A stretch of 64,000 nucleotides of DNA from positions 62,001 to 126,000 of the forward strand of contig DAOLFG010000003.1 of the NCBI GenBank assembly GCA_035326425.1, given 5' to 3'. The notes under the pieces are model-generated. The model had not been told where the DNA came from and made no database searches. It worked only from the letters and a program-made list of their open reading frames with translations. The DNA comes from CALKJU01 sp035326425. Its GTDB lineage: Bacteria > Pseudomonadota > Alphaproteobacteria > Geminicoccales > Geminicoccaceae. The position numbers and the translations under genes are program-made. Below are positions 1 through 8,357 of this stretch, piece after piece. Position 1 is the stretch's first letter, and each line of letters opens with the position of its first letter.

Positions 1-1212
1 TTCACCCGCGGTGAGACCCAGGCGCTGGTGGTGGCGACGCTCGGCACCGGCAACGACGAGCAGATCATCGATTCGCTTGAGGGCGAAAGCCGCGAGCACT
101 ACATGCTGCACTACAACTTCCCGCCCTATTCGGTGGGCGAGACCGGCCGCATGGGCTCGCCGGGCCGGCGCGAGATCGGCCACGGCAAGCTCGCCTGGCG
201 GGCGACCCGGCCGCTGCTGCCGCCCAAGGACCAGTTCCCCTACACCATTCGCGTGGTGTCGGAGATCACCGAGAGCAATGGCAGCTCGTCGATGGCCACG
301 GTCTGCGGCACCTCGCTGGCGCTGATGGATGCCGGCGTTCCCCTGCCTCGCCCGGTTGCGGGCATCGCCATGGGCCTGATCAAGGAGGGCGACCGCTTCG
401 CGGTGCTGTCCGACATCCTGGGCGACGAGGACCATCTGGGCGACATGGACTTCAAGGTGGCCGGCACCGAGCAGGGCGTCACCTCGCTGCAGATGGACAT
501 CAAGATCGCCGGCATCACCGAGGAGATCATGAAGGTCGCCTTGGCCCAGGCCCGCGAGGGCCGGATGCACATCCTGGGCGAGATGGCCAAGTGCACGACC
601 GGTGCCCGCGTCGAGATGCGCGACACCGTGCCCAAGATCGTCCAGATCAACATCCCCACCGACAAGATCGGCGCCGTCATCGGTCCGGGCGGCAAGATGA
701 TCCGCGAGATCACCGAGACCACCGGTGCCAAGATCGACATCGAGGACGACGGCCTCGTCAAGGTCGCCTCGGCCGACGCCGCGGCGATCAAGAAGGCGGT
801 CGACTGGATCCGCGGCCTCACCGCCTCGGTCGAGGTCGGCCAGATCTACGAGGGCGAGGTCGTGGGCACCGTCGATTTCGGCGCCTTCATCCGCTTCCTC
901 GGCCGCAGCGAGGGCCTGTGCCACATCTCGGAGCTGGCCAACGAGCGGGTCGCCAAGGTCACCGACGTGCTCAATGTCGGCGACAAGGTGAAGGTGAAGG
1001 TGATCGCCGTCGACGAGCGCGGCCGGGTCAAGCTCAGCCGCCGTGCCGTCGACCAGGAGACCGGCGAGGAGCTGCCGGTCCAGCCGCGCCCGCCGCGGCA
1101 GGATCGCCCGCGCTTCGACCAGCCGCGCGAGGACGGCCAGCCGTCCGAGGGCGAGCGCGGGGAGCGGGGCGAGCACGGGTCGCGCGACGGCAGAAGGCGC
1201 CGCCGCGCTTGA
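1..1212 (+). CDS. pnp: Polyribonucleotide nucleotidyltransferase (PNPase), 3' part
   Basis: PNPase degrades RNA 3' to 5' by phosphorolysis, usually within the RNA degradosome in the cytoplasm. The window opens inside the gene; about 403 C-terminal residues of a roughly 700-residue family are visible. They cover the end of the second RNase PH domain (the GSSSMATVCGTSLALMDAG segment and the downstream DILGDEDHLGDMDFKVAGT stretch are characteristic), then a KH domain near visible residues 213-275 with the GPGGKMIREI loop, and an S1 RNA-binding domain near residues 280-350 (VGTVDFGAFIRFLGRSEGL). The tail is rich in Pro, Arg, Gly and Glu, as in alphaproteobacterial homologues. The open frame continues upstream of base 1, so the true start lies outside the window. 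Confidence 0.98.
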   Translation, partial: FTRGETQALVVATLGTGNDEQIIDSLEGESREHYMLHYNFPPYSVGETGRMGSPGRREIGHGKLAWRATRPLLPPKDQFPYTIRVVSEITESNGSSSMATVCGTSLALMDAGVPLPRPVAGIAMGLIKEGDRFAVLSDILGDEDHLGDMDFKVAGTEQGVTSLQMDIKIAGITEEIMKVALAQAREGRMHILGEMAKCTTGARVEMRDTVPKIVQINIPTDKIGAVIGPGGKMIREITETTGAKIDIEDDGLVKVASADAAAIKKAVDWIRGLTASVEVGQIYEGEVVGTVDFGAFIRFLGRSEGLCHISELANERVAKVTDVLNVGDKVKVKVIAVDERGRVKLSRRAVDQETGEELPVQPRPPRQDRPRFDQPREDGQPSEGERGERGEHGSRDGRRRRRA

Positions 1213-1270
1213 TGGCACGCCCGGCCGGCGCGCGCCGCGCGTGCCGGCCGGGCGACGCTTCAGGGAGACG

Positions 1271-2683
1271 ATGATGAGCTGTGTTCAGCCGATGATGCTC
1301 TCCGGACAGGAGGTCTGGCCGCTGGTCGAAGGCGGCAAGGGCGTGTCCGCGAGCAACGGCCGGAGCAGCGGAGCCTGGGCCGCCGCTGGTGGTGTCGGCA
1401 CCTTCTCGGGTGTCAACGCCGACGTCTTCGACGACAATGGCGAGATCGTGCCGCTGGTGTTCCGCGGCCGCGACCGGCTGGAGCGCCACGAGGAGCTGAT
1501 CGCCTACTCGACCAAGGGTGCCATCAGCCAGGCCAGACGCGCCCACGACATGCGCAATGGCGAGGGACGCATCCACATCAACGTGCTCTGGGAAATGGGC
1601 GGCTGCGAGCGCGTACTGGTCGGCGCCCTCGAGGGTGCAAAGGGCCTGATCCACGGTGTGACCTGTGGTGCCGGCATGCCCTACAGGCTGGCCGAGATCT
1701 GCGCCCGCTACGGCGTCTACTACTATCCGATCGTCTCCTCGGGCCGCGCCTTCAACGCCCTGTGGAAGCGCGCCTACCACAAGTTCGCCGACTGGCTGGG
1801 CGGCGTGGTCTACGAGGATCCGTGGCGGGCCGGCGGCCACAACGGCCTGTCCAACAACGAGGACCCGACCAGGCCCGAGCCCGCCTTCCCCCGCGTGCTC
1901 GAGATCCGCAAGCTGATGCGCGGCATGGGCCTGGGCTCGGTGCCGATCGTCATGGCCGGCGGGGTGTGGCATCTCAAGGACTGGGACGACTTCATCGGCA
2001 ACGACGAGCTCGGGCCCATCGCCTTCCAGTTCGGCACCCGGCCGCTGCTGACCGAGGAGAGCCCGATCCCGCAGAGCTGGAAGAGGCGCCTGCTCGACCT
2101 CCTGCCGGGCGACGTGCTGCTGCACCGCTTCAGCCCGACCGGGTTCTACTCGTCGGCGGTCAGGAACGACTTCCTCGGCGAGCTGGTCGAGCGGTCCGAG
2201 CGCCAGGTGCCGTTCGCCGAGGCCGCCGATGCCGATGGCGGCTTCGACAGCTTCTTCGCCTATGGCAGGGCCGGCCACGGCGTCTGGCTGTCGGCGCCCG
2301 ATCTCGCCCGCGTCCAGGGCTGGGTGGCCGAGGGATTCAGCCAGCCCATGCGCACGCCCGACGGCTCGCTGATCTTCGTGGCGCCGGAGCGGCAGCGGCA
2401 GATCCGCCGCGACCAGGCCGATTGCATGGGCTGCCTCAGCCACTGCAAGTTCAGCAACTGGAAGGACCACGACGACTTCACCACCGGCAAGCCGGCCGAT
2501 CCGCGGTCGTTCTGCATCCAGAAGACCCTGCAGGACATCGCCCACGGCCGCGGCGATCCGGTCGACAACCAGCTGATGTTCGCCGGCCACAATGCCTACA
2601 AGTTCCGTCAGGACCCGTTCTACGCCAACGGCTTCGTGCCGACGGTGAAGGAGCTTGTTCAGCGCATCCTGACCGGGCACTGA
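1271..2683 (+). CDS. Nitronate monooxygenase-like flavin oxidoreductase with a Cys-rich C-terminus
   Basis: This 470-residue protein belongs to the nitronate monooxygenase / 2-nitropropane dioxygenase group of FMN-dependent TIM-barrel enzymes. Visible family features are the CGAGMP segment, the GGHNG segment and PIVMAGGVWH followed by QFGTRPLL, which form the flavin phosphate site. Beyond the barrel the protein carries C385-x2-C388-x3-C392 and a further C415. That spacing recalls the 4Fe-4S ligands of old-yellow-enzyme-type dienoyl-CoA reductases more than plain nitronate monooxygenases. Two ATG codons stand in tandem at 1271 and 1274, preceded by GGGAG; the frame is open further upstream but overlaps pnp without similarity. 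The substrate is unknown, so the nitronate activity is family inference only. Confidence 0.8.
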   Translation: MMSCVQPMMLSGQEVWPLVEGGKGVSASNGRSSGAWAAAGGVGTFSGVNADVFDDNGEIVPLVFRGRDRLERHEELIAYSTKGAISQARRAHDMRNGEGRIHINVLWEMGGCERVLVGALEGAKGLIHGVTCGAGMPYRLAEICARYGVYYYPIVSSGRAFNALWKRAYHKFADWLGGVVYEDPWRAGGHNGLSNNEDPTRPEPAFPRVLEIRKLMRGMGLGSVPIVMAGGVWHLKDWDDFIGNDELGPIAFQFGTRPLLTEESPIPQSWKRRLLDLLPGDVLLHRFSPTGFYSSAVRNDFLGELVERSERQVPFAEAADADGGFDSFFAYGRAGHGVWLSAPDLARVQGWVAEGFSQPMRTPDGSLIFVAPERQRQIRRDQADCMGCLSHCKFSNWKDHDDFTTGKPADPRSFCIQKTLQDIAHGRGDPVDNQLMFAGHNAYKFRQDPFYANGFVPTVKELVQRILTGH

Positions 2684-2805
2684 GGTACGAAATCCGTTTG
2701 TGTGCCGCTGGAAACGTTGACAGCCGGCTTAAAACGTACCAAATCGGTCCCAGATGAAGGGCGGTAGTAGCGACCGCTCGGAAACCACGTGCCGATGAAC
2801 GCCCG

Positions 2806-3279
2806 ATGAGTCGACCCTACGCCCAAGCTCTTCGTCAGCTCAAGGCCTGCGGCCTGCGCCCGACCCGGCAGCGTCTGGCGCTGGCCAAGCTGCTGATCGA
2901 GACCCATCCCCGTCATGTGACGGCCGAGGAACTGTTCCAGGAGGCCCGCCAGCAGGGCATCCCGGTGTCGCTGGCCACGGTCTACAACACGCTGCACCAG
3001 TTCACGAGCGCCGGGCTGATGGGCGAGGTGGTGGCCGGCAGCGGCCAGAGCTACTTCGACACCAACCCGCACTCGCACTGGCACTATTTCGACAAGAACT
3101 CGGGCGAGATCATCGACGTGCCGGACGGCTCGATCGAGTTCACCAAGCTGCCCGAGCCGCCGCACGGCAAGGTGATCGACCGCATCGACGTCGTGGTGCG
3201 CATCCGCGACGCCCACGAGGGCGGCGCCCGCCGGCGTGCCGCCGTGGCGACGGTCCCGGCGGCCGATACCACCGAGTGA
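2806..3279 (+). CDS. irr: Fur-family transcriptional regulator, Irr-like
   Basis: This is a 157-residue Fur-superfamily repressor. The N-terminal winged helix includes CGLRPTRQRLALAKLL and the recognition helix VSLATVYNTLHQF. The dimerisation half has the Irr-type segments EIIDVPDGSIEF and LPEPPHGK followed by IDRIDVVVRIR. In alphaproteobacteria Irr senses iron status through haem and controls iron uptake, haem synthesis and Fe-S assembly genes. The haem/metal-contact region here is PHSHWHYF (H89, H91, H93) in place of the denser histidine run of rhizobial Irr, and there is no GCPWHD-type haem regulatory motif near the N-terminus. The ATG at 2806 is chosen because an ATG at 2794 stops after three further codons. 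The assignment as Irr rather than another Fur paralogue is fairly secure; the target genes are unknown. Confidence 0.82.
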   Translation: MSRPYAQALRQLKACGLRPTRQRLALAKLLIETHPRHVTAEELFQEARQQGIPVSLATVYNTLHQFTSAGLMGEVVAGSGQSYFDTNPHSHWHYFDKNSGEIIDVPDGSIEFTKLPEPPHGKVIDRIDVVVRIRDAHEGGARRRAAVATVPAADTTE

Positions 3280-3375
3280 TCCGTCTGCGTCCGGCTCCGG
3301 CCGGGCGCGTGACAGCGAGGGCCACGGCAGGTTAGGATAGGCTTTCGACCAGCCACTGCCGTCAGGAGGCCCTCG

Positions 3376-4023
3376 ATGCGCTCCTCCAGCCGCACCCTTT
3401 CGGCGCTCGCTGCCGTTTTCGCTCTGGGCGTCGGCTGGGCGTCTGAGCCGGCTCGGGGCGCCGAGCTGCTCGAGACCTTCGACGGCAAGCCACCCGCCCA
3501 GATCCTGGGAGGCCTCCTGACCATCGGCCGTGACGGCGCCTGGGAGGGCAAGGTCGACGGCGGCGCCTATACGCTGCGCAACGACACCGACGCCGAGGCG
3601 GTCAAGTACTTCAACATCAACGACCTCGAGGGCGACCCGGTCGGTCTCGCCGGGGCCTCGGTCGGGGTCGACCTGCAGCTCGCCGGTGCCGGCGGCCTGT
3701 CCGGTGCCGGCATCGTCTACCGCTTCGATCCCGCCAACCGCACCTACCTGCTGTTCACCCTGCTCGGCTCGAACGAGTACGCGGTCTTCGCCCGCGGCAC
3801 CCGGGGCTTCAGACCGGTGGCGCGCGGCTCGGTACCGGGGCTCCGCCCGGGCGTCAACCGCCTGGCGGTCCGCAGCAGCGGCGACCGCATCGAGTTCCTG
3901 GTCAACGACGGGGTGGCGACGGGGATGTCGGTCCGCGGCGCCAGCGGCGGCAGTGTCGGCCTCGCCGCCATCGGCAAGGGGACGTTCACCTTCGACAACT
4001 TCTCGATCGAGGACCGGGGCTGA
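3376..4023 (+). CDS. Secreted hypothetical protein, laminin-G/concanavalin-like fold
   Basis: This 215-residue protein starts with a clear signal peptide: positively charged N-terminus, hydrophobic core LSALAAVFALGVGWA, then a probable cleavage after AGRG-type small residues near residue 28. The mature part (LLETFDG, GAYTLRNDTD, GIVYRFDPANRTYLLF, IEFLVNDG, FTFDNFSIED) has the strand-rich pattern of laminin-G/DUF1080-type jelly-roll domains that bind carbohydrates or polymers. The ATG is preceded by AGGAGGCCCTCG, a strong ribosome binding site. It is a single-gene unit lying just outside the T6SS block. I do not recognise a specific function; a periplasmic or extracellular glycan-binding role is inference from the fold pattern only. 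Confidence 0.65.
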   Translation: MRSSSRTLSALAAVFALGVGWASEPARGAELLETFDGKPPAQILGGLLTIGRDGAWEGKVDGGAYTLRNDTDAEAVKYFNINDLEGDPVGLAGASVGVDLQLAGAGGLSGAGIVYRFDPANRTYLLFTLLGSNEYAVFARGTRGFRPVARGSVPGLRPGVNRLAVRSSGDRIEFLVNDGVATGMSVRGASGGSVGLAAIGKGTFTFDNFSIEDRG

Positions 4024-4049
4024 CGCCCGGTTCGTCGCCGGCCGGCATC

Positions 4050-4219
4050 GACGTCGCCGGCGCGACATCCACGAGCGCGCGCCGCTCGCCGAAGCGCGCG
4101 ACCCGGGCGCGGACGGTCTCGTAGGTCACACCGATGCCGCGCTCGGCGAGCGACTCCTCGACGTCGCGGAGGCCCAGCGTGAAGAAGGCAAGCCGGGCCT
4201 GACAGCTCCCCGCCGAATG
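4050..4219 (-). pseudogene. Remnant of an IS6-like transposase N-terminus
   Basis: Read on the minus strand, one frame gives a peptide containing RLAFFTLGLRDVEESLAERG, followed by IGVTYETVRARVARFG. This matches the conserved helix-turn-helix start of IS6-family DDE transposases (a segment of the type LSYRDVEELLAERGI..YETVR..V.KFG). No start codon, no catalytic DDE core and no intact frame follow, so only about 55 codons survive. It sits between the secreted hypothetical and the T6SS promoter and marks past transposition at the left edge of the T6SS block. Confidence 0.6.
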
Positions 4220-4337
4220 TGACCCGTTCCGACGACGAGCCTCGAAAGCTGTCCCGATTCACCGGTCGCAGCTTCGGCCCCACCTGCGTGGTTGCGGGAT
4301 GCCGGCCCGCCCCGGCAAGCCCATTCGACGGCGGTTG

Positions 4338-4351
4338 ATGTCATTTGTAAC
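4338..4351 (+). promoter_or_regulatory. vir-box-like element upstream of tssA
   Basis: The sequence ATGTCATTTGTAAC matches 13 of 14 bases of the element at 34904-34917 upstream of ppkA, in the same orientation relative to transcription. Against the vir-box core TNCAATTGNAAY of Agrobacterium it has two mismatches (G for the first T, T for the second A). A VirG-like regulator is encoded in the window. Binding is inference. Confidence 0.45.
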
Positions 4352-4383
4352 CAATCGGCTCCGTTATGTAATATCTGTGTAAT
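4346..4383 (+). promoter_or_regulatory. Phased TGTAAY repeats in the T6SS promoter region
   Basis: TGTAAC at 4346-4351, TGTAAT at 4367-4372 and TGTAAT at 4378-4383 start 21 and 11 bases apart. That puts them on one face of the helix. OmpR/PhoB-family regulators, which include VirG, commonly bind direct repeats with an 11-bp period. Confidence 0.4.
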
Positions 4384-4580
4384 CGACCTCCACCATCATG
4401 TCTCCTCCCGGATCATACCAAGTGGACCGCCCGCGGTCCTGGAGATCCGAGTATTAGTTGGAGACGATCCTCGATGTCACTGAAGCCAATTCATCGCGGA
4501 TGCGATGGAGGTCGGATCGCCGGACAGCGTCCCTCTACTTGCGAAGGCTTACCGCCCTCGGCCTGCACGCTGTCGTTGCC

Positions 4581-5657
4581 ATGCTGACCGATCTCGACCT
4601 CGAGCGATCGCTGGCGCCGATCGCCGCCGACGCACCCAGCGGCCGTGATCTCGACTACGATCCGGCCCTTCAAGAGCTGCAGGCGGCGGCCGAGCCCGGC
4701 CGGGAGGAAATCGACGGAGGCGACGGCCGCCAGCTCTTTATCCCGCGAGAGCGCGACTTCGGGAAGATCCGGCGGGATGCTCGGGGGCTTCTGGAGGCCA
4801 GCCGCGATCTTCGCGTGCTGACCATCCTGGCCGAGGCGCTGGCGGTGACCGAGGGCCCGGCCGGCCTGGTGGCCGGCTTGAGCTTGATCTCGCGGGCGCT
4901 GCGGGACCATTGGGAGACACTCCACCCGCAGCTCGATCGGGACGAGCAGGCTCCGGCCGACCAGGCGGCAGGGCGCATGAATGCGCTCCGTCGCCTCGCC
5001 GACCCCGAGGGCATGCTGCTCGAGCTGGGCCGCCTCCCACTGGTCGAGGGTACGGGAAACGGCGGCGTCAGCCTGCGGGCACTGGAGTTGGCGCGCGGCG
5101 AGAGCGAGCCGCTGGCCTACGAGACCAGGCCGGACCTCCCGGCGCTGGAAGCGGCGCTCGAGCTCGCCGGACCGGCGATCGTGGCCGAGCGGCTGGCGGC
5201 GCTGGAGGTGGCCTCGGCGGAAATCCAGGCGATCGATAGCCTGATCGCCGCCCGGATCGGCGATCCGGCGGCACTCCCCGACCTCTCGCCGTTGACGACC
5301 GTGATCGCCAGGATGCGGGCCGCCCTCGAGCCCTACGCGGCGGCATCGGACCCGGCAGACCGGCGCGAGACGGCCGCCGCGACCGGGCGTCCCGAGGCCA
5401 CTCGGCGTGCCGAGACGACCTTCCGGCCCCCCGCGGGCACCGATCGGCTGCCACGGCGCCTGGAGACGCGGGACGGTGCGGTCCAGGCCCTCGAGCTCGT
5501 CTCCGATTACTTCCGACGCCAGGAGCCCGGCAGCCCTATCCCGCTCCTGCTCGAGCGGGCGCGGCGGCTCGTGACCATGACGTTCATCGAGATCATCGCC
5601 GACCTGGCACCCGATTCGACGACGCAACTGCGCGGCACGCTCGGCGTGAAGGAGTGA
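4581..5657 (+). CDS. tssA: T6SS baseplate/cap protein TssA
   Basis: TssA helps assemble the baseplate and polymerise the sheath. The 358-residue product begins with the ImpA N-terminal signature: LAPIAADAPSGRDLDYDPAL. The C-terminal part has the conserved helix SPIPLLLERARRLV followed by FIEIIADLAPD. I chose the ATG at 4581 because the protein then starts MLTDLDLERSLAPI, as in the family; the longer starts at 4458 (TTG) and 4500 (ATG) add residues with no similarity. No strong ribosome binding site precedes 4581, so the exact start is not certain. It is the first gene of the plus-strand T6SS operon, 43 bases before tssB. Confidence 0.88.
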   Translation: MLTDLDLERSLAPIAADAPSGRDLDYDPALQELQAAAEPGREEIDGGDGRQLFIPRERDFGKIRRDARGLLEASRDLRVLTILAEALAVTEGPAGLVAGLSLISRALRDHWETLHPQLDRDEQAPADQAAGRMNALRRLADPEGMLLELGRLPLVEGTGNGGVSLRALELARGESEPLAYETRPDLPALEAALELAGPAIVAERLAALEVASAEIQAIDSLIAARIGDPAALPDLSPLTTVIARMRAALEPYAAASDPADRRETAAATGRPEATRRAETTFRPPAGTDRLPRRLETRDGAVQALELVSDYFRRQEPGSPIPLLLERARRLVTMTFIEIIADLAPDSTTQLRGTLGVKE

Positions 5658-5700
5658 GGCCCGTGCAGGCTCGCGGACCCGGTTGAGGAGTGAGAGTGTC

Positions 5701-6279
5701 ATGCGAAAGGACAGCGGCCAGAAGTTCATCGCCCGCAACCGGGCGCCCCGTGTCCAGATCGAGTACGATGTCGAGATCTATGGCGCGGAAAAGAAGGTCG
5801 AGCTGCCGTTCGTCATGGGCGTGCTGGCCGATCTCGCCGGCAAATCCAACGAGCCGCAGCCGTCACTGGCGGAACGCAAGCCCCTCGAGATCGACGTCGA
5901 CAATTTCGACGACCGCCTGAAGGCGATGCGCCCCCGCGCCGCCTTCCGGGTCGAGAACACCTTGACCGGCGAGGGCGAGTTGCCCGTCGACATGACGTTC
6001 GAGAGCATGGACGACTTCCTGCCCGACGCGATCGCGCGGAAGGTGCCGGCGCTGCGCAAGCTGCTCGAGGCCCGCCAGGAGCTGGCCAATCTCCTCAGCT
6101 ACATGGACGGCAAGGCCAAGGCCGAGGACCTGCTGGGGCAGCTCCTGCAGGATCCGGCCCTGATGCGGGCGCTGGCCACGACGCCCGACAACCACGCTGC
6201 GCAGGAGACCGGCGATGGGCAGGATCCGGGCGATGTGGACGCGGATCGCCCCGTCGAGGGGGAGACCGAGCATGGCTGA
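5701..6279 (+). CDS. tssB: T6SS contractile sheath small subunit TssB
   Basis: TssB (VipA) pairs with TssC to form the contractile sheath around the Hcp tube. The 192-residue product contains the family hallmarks RAPRVQIEYDVE, ELPFVMGVLADLAG and the acidic segment IDVDNFDDRLKAM, then FESMDDFLPDAI, which forms the TssB-TssC interface helices. The last 30 residues are an acidic tail not conserved in the family. The ATG at 5701 follows TTGAGGAGTGAGAG, a good ribosome binding site. The gene overlaps tssC by 8 bases, which suggests translational coupling of the two sheath subunits. Confidence 0.97.
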   Translation: MRKDSGQKFIARNRAPRVQIEYDVEIYGAEKKVELPFVMGVLADLAGKSNEPQPSLAERKPLEIDVDNFDDRLKAMRPRAAFRVENTLTGEGELPVDMTFESMDDFLPDAIARKVPALRKLLEARQELANLLSYMDGKAKAEDLLGQLLQDPALMRALATTPDNHAAQETGDGQDPGDVDADRPVEGETEHG

Positions 6280-7780
6280 GACCGACACCTTGGCCGCCCC
6301 CGCGCCGGCCGTGGCTCAGGCCGTCGGCGCGGCGCCGCTCGACGCCTTCCGGGTCGCGCTGAAGAAGGAGCTGCGCCCGAAGGACCAGGCCGCCGAGGCG
6401 CGGATCGAGGCCGCGGTGGACACGCTGTCGAGGCAGGCGCTGGAGGCGACGAGCCTCGTGTCCGCCGACGTGGTCAAGACCATCCAGGCGATCATCGGCC
6501 AGCTCGATCGCAAGCTCGGCGAGCAGATCGACCAGATCCTTCATCACCCGGATTTCCAGAAGCTCGAAGGGACCTGGCGCGGCCTGCAGCATCTCGTCAC
6601 CACGACCGAGACCGACGAGCTGCTCGAGATCAAGGTGGTGCACCTGACGAAGGACGAGCTCGCCAAGTCGCTGGAGCGGTTCGAGGGCACCGCCTGGGAC
6701 CAGAGCCCGCTGTTCAAGAAGATCTACACCGCCGAATACTCCACGTTGGGCGGGCATCCCTTCGGCTGCCTGGTGGGCGACTACGCCTTCGACAACGGCC
6801 CCCGCGACGTGCGCATGCTGCGCAACATCGCCAAGGTGGCAGCGGCAGCGCACGCGCCGTTCATCGCCGGGGCCGCACCGTCTCTCTTCAACATGGAGAG
6901 CTGGCAGGAGCTGATGAATCCACGTGATCTCGCCAAGATCACGGCCACGCCCGACTATGCGAGCTGGAACGCGCTGCGGCAGAGCGAGGACAGCCGCTAC
7001 ATCTGCCTCGCCATGCCGCGCGTGCTGGCCCGCCTGCCCTATGGCGCCAAGACCATGCCGGTCGACGGTTTCGCCTTCGAGGAAGCGACCGACGGCAGCG
7101 ACCATCACCGATACGCCTGGATGAACGCCGCCTGGGCGATGGCGGCCAACATCAACCGATCGTTCAAGCTGTTCGGCTGGTGCTCACGGATCCGCGGCGT
7201 CGAGTCCGGGGGTGCGGTTACCGATCTTCCGGTGCACACCTTCCCGACCGACGATGGCGGCGTGGCGATGAAATGCCCGACCGAGATCGCCATCGACGAT
7301 CGCCGGGAGGCGGAGCTGGCGAAGCTCGGGCTCATGCCTCTGCTGCACAAGAAGAACACCGATGTCGCCGTCTTCATCGGTGCGCAGTCGCTGCAGAAGC
7401 CGATCGAGTACACCGACCCGCACGCCACCGCGAACGCGAACCTCTCGGCCAGGCTGCCCTATCTGTTCGCGGTCTGCCGCTTCGCCCACTACCTGAAGGC
7501 GATAGCGCGCGACAAGGTCGGCTCCTTCAAGGAGCGCGACGACATGCAGCGCTGGCTGCAGGACTGGATCAACCTCTACGTCGACGGCAATCCCGAGTTC
7601 TCCTCGGAGATCGTCAAGTCGCAGAAGCCTCTGCGCGCCGCCGAGGTGGTGGTGGAGGACGTCGAGGGCAACCCCGGCTACTACACTGCCCGATTCTACC
7701 TGCGACCGCACTATCAGCTCGAAGGCCTGACCGCGAGCCTGCGGCTCGTCACCCGGCTGCCGTCGGCCAAGGCCGCGTAG
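6272..7780 (+). CDS. tssC: T6SS contractile sheath large subunit TssC
   Basis: TssC (VipB) forms the outer layer of the sheath and is the substrate of ClpV disassembly. The 502-residue product has the expected length and motifs: the helix KLEGTWRGLQHLV, then DQSPLFKKIYTAEYSTLGG, PFGCLVGDYAF, APFIAGAAPSLF, RLPYGAKTMPVDGFAFEE and the C-terminal EVVVEDVEGNPGYYTARFYL. The start at 6272 lies within the end of tssB and is preceded by GGGGGAGACCGAGC. Its 3' end is 49 bases before hcp, and a short GC-rich hairpin lies in that gap. Confidence 0.98.
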   Translation: MAETDTLAAPAPAVAQAVGAAPLDAFRVALKKELRPKDQAAEARIEAAVDTLSRQALEATSLVSADVVKTIQAIIGQLDRKLGEQIDQILHHPDFQKLEGTWRGLQHLVTTTETDELLEIKVVHLTKDELAKSLERFEGTAWDQSPLFKKIYTAEYSTLGGHPFGCLVGDYAFDNGPRDVRMLRNIAKVAAAAHAPFIAGAAPSLFNMESWQELMNPRDLAKITATPDYASWNALRQSEDSRYICLAMPRVLARLPYGAKTMPVDGFAFEEATDGSDHHRYAWMNAAWAMAANINRSFKLFGWCSRIRGVESGGAVTDLPVHTFPTDDGGVAMKCPTEIAIDDRREAELAKLGLMPLLHKKNTDVAVFIGAQSLQKPIEYTDPHATANANLSARLPYLFAVCRFAHYLKAIARDKVGSFKERDDMQRWLQDWINLYVDGNPEFSSEIVKSQKPLRAAEVVVEDVEGNPGYYTARFYLRPHYQLEGLTASLRLVTRLPSAKAA

Positions 7781-7797
7781 CCCGTTCCACCCTGTCC

Positions 7798-7812
7798 GGC
7801 GCACGTGGCGCC
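7798..7812 (+). other. Small GC hairpin between tssC and hcp
   Basis: GGCGC ACGTG GCGCC forms a perfect 5-bp stem with a 5-base loop, ending before the hcp ribosome binding site GAGGAG. A hairpin here could stabilise a processed hcp-containing mRNA, since Hcp is needed in much greater amounts than the upstream proteins. The stem is short and could be chance. Confidence 0.3.
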
Positions 7813-7829
7813 ACCCGAGGAGCCATCCC

Positions 7830-8324
7830 ATGGCGGTAGAATGCTTTCTGAAGTTCGAGGGCCCCGACCTCAAGGGCGAGTCCAAGGCGGAGGGCTATGC
7901 CGAGCAGGTGGACGTGCTGGCCTGGAGCTGGGGGGCCAGCCAATCGGGCACGATGCACGTCGGCACCGGCGGCGGCGCGGGCAAGGCCAACGTCAACGAC
8001 CTCAGTATCACCAAATGGGTCGACAAGGCCTCGCCCAATCTCGCTCAGGCGGTGATCGCCGGCAAACAGTTCAACAAGGCGACGCTGACCTGCCGCAAAG
8101 CCGGCGGCGACAAGCCCGTCGACTATCTGAAGGTCGACCTGGAGAAGGTGATCATCAGCTCGCTCACCACCGGCGGCGCTGGCGGCGAGGACCGCTTCAC
8201 CGAGAACGTCGCGCTCAATTTCGCGACCTACAAGATGACCTACACGCCGCAGAAGGACGACGGCAGTGCCGAATCCGCGGTCGGCCCGGTCGGCTGGAGC
8301 ATCCGCGAGAACAAGTCGACCTGA
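7830..8324 (+). CDS. hcp: T6SS tube protein Hcp (TssD)
   Basis: Hcp hexamers stack into the inner tube that is expelled with the spike and can carry small effectors in its lumen. The 164-residue product shows the family features: MAVECFLKFEGPDLKGES at the N-terminus, VLAWSWGASQSG, ISITKWVDKASP-like segment (LSITKWVDKASPNL), and the C-terminal strands VALNFATYKMTYTPQ ending in VGWSIRENKS. A strong ribosome binding site (GAGGAG) precedes the ATG. The gene is followed after 33 bases by a small putative effector gene, an arrangement seen for Hcp-dependent cargo in other systems. Confidence 0.98.
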   Translation: MAVECFLKFEGPDLKGESKAEGYAEQVDVLAWSWGASQSGTMHVGTGGGAGKANVNDLSITKWVDKASPNLAQAVIAGKQFNKATLTCRKAGGDKPVDYLKVDLEKVIISSLTTGGAGGEDRFTENVALNFATYKMTYTPQKDDGSAESAVGPVGWSIRENKST

Positions 8325-8357
8325 TGCTCGTGGCGAGCATTCAATTGGAGATGATGC

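Larger units (their letters stand above)
4220..4580. other. Gene-free interval upstream of the T6SS operon
   Basis: No gene is supported here. The stretch 4336-4420 is markedly AT-rich for this genome and contains the vir-box-like element and the phased TGTAAY repeats listed separately. It is the likely promoter and 5' leader region of the plus-strand T6SS operon. The tssA frame stays open back to a TTG at 4458 and an ATG at 4500, but the residues encoded before 4581 do not resemble TssA. Confidence 0.6.

Noticed and set aside
4458..4580. N-terminal extension of TssA from a TTG or ATG upstream
   Set aside because: The encoded residues do not resemble TssA, whose conserved start begins at 4581; the DNA there looks like leader sequence.
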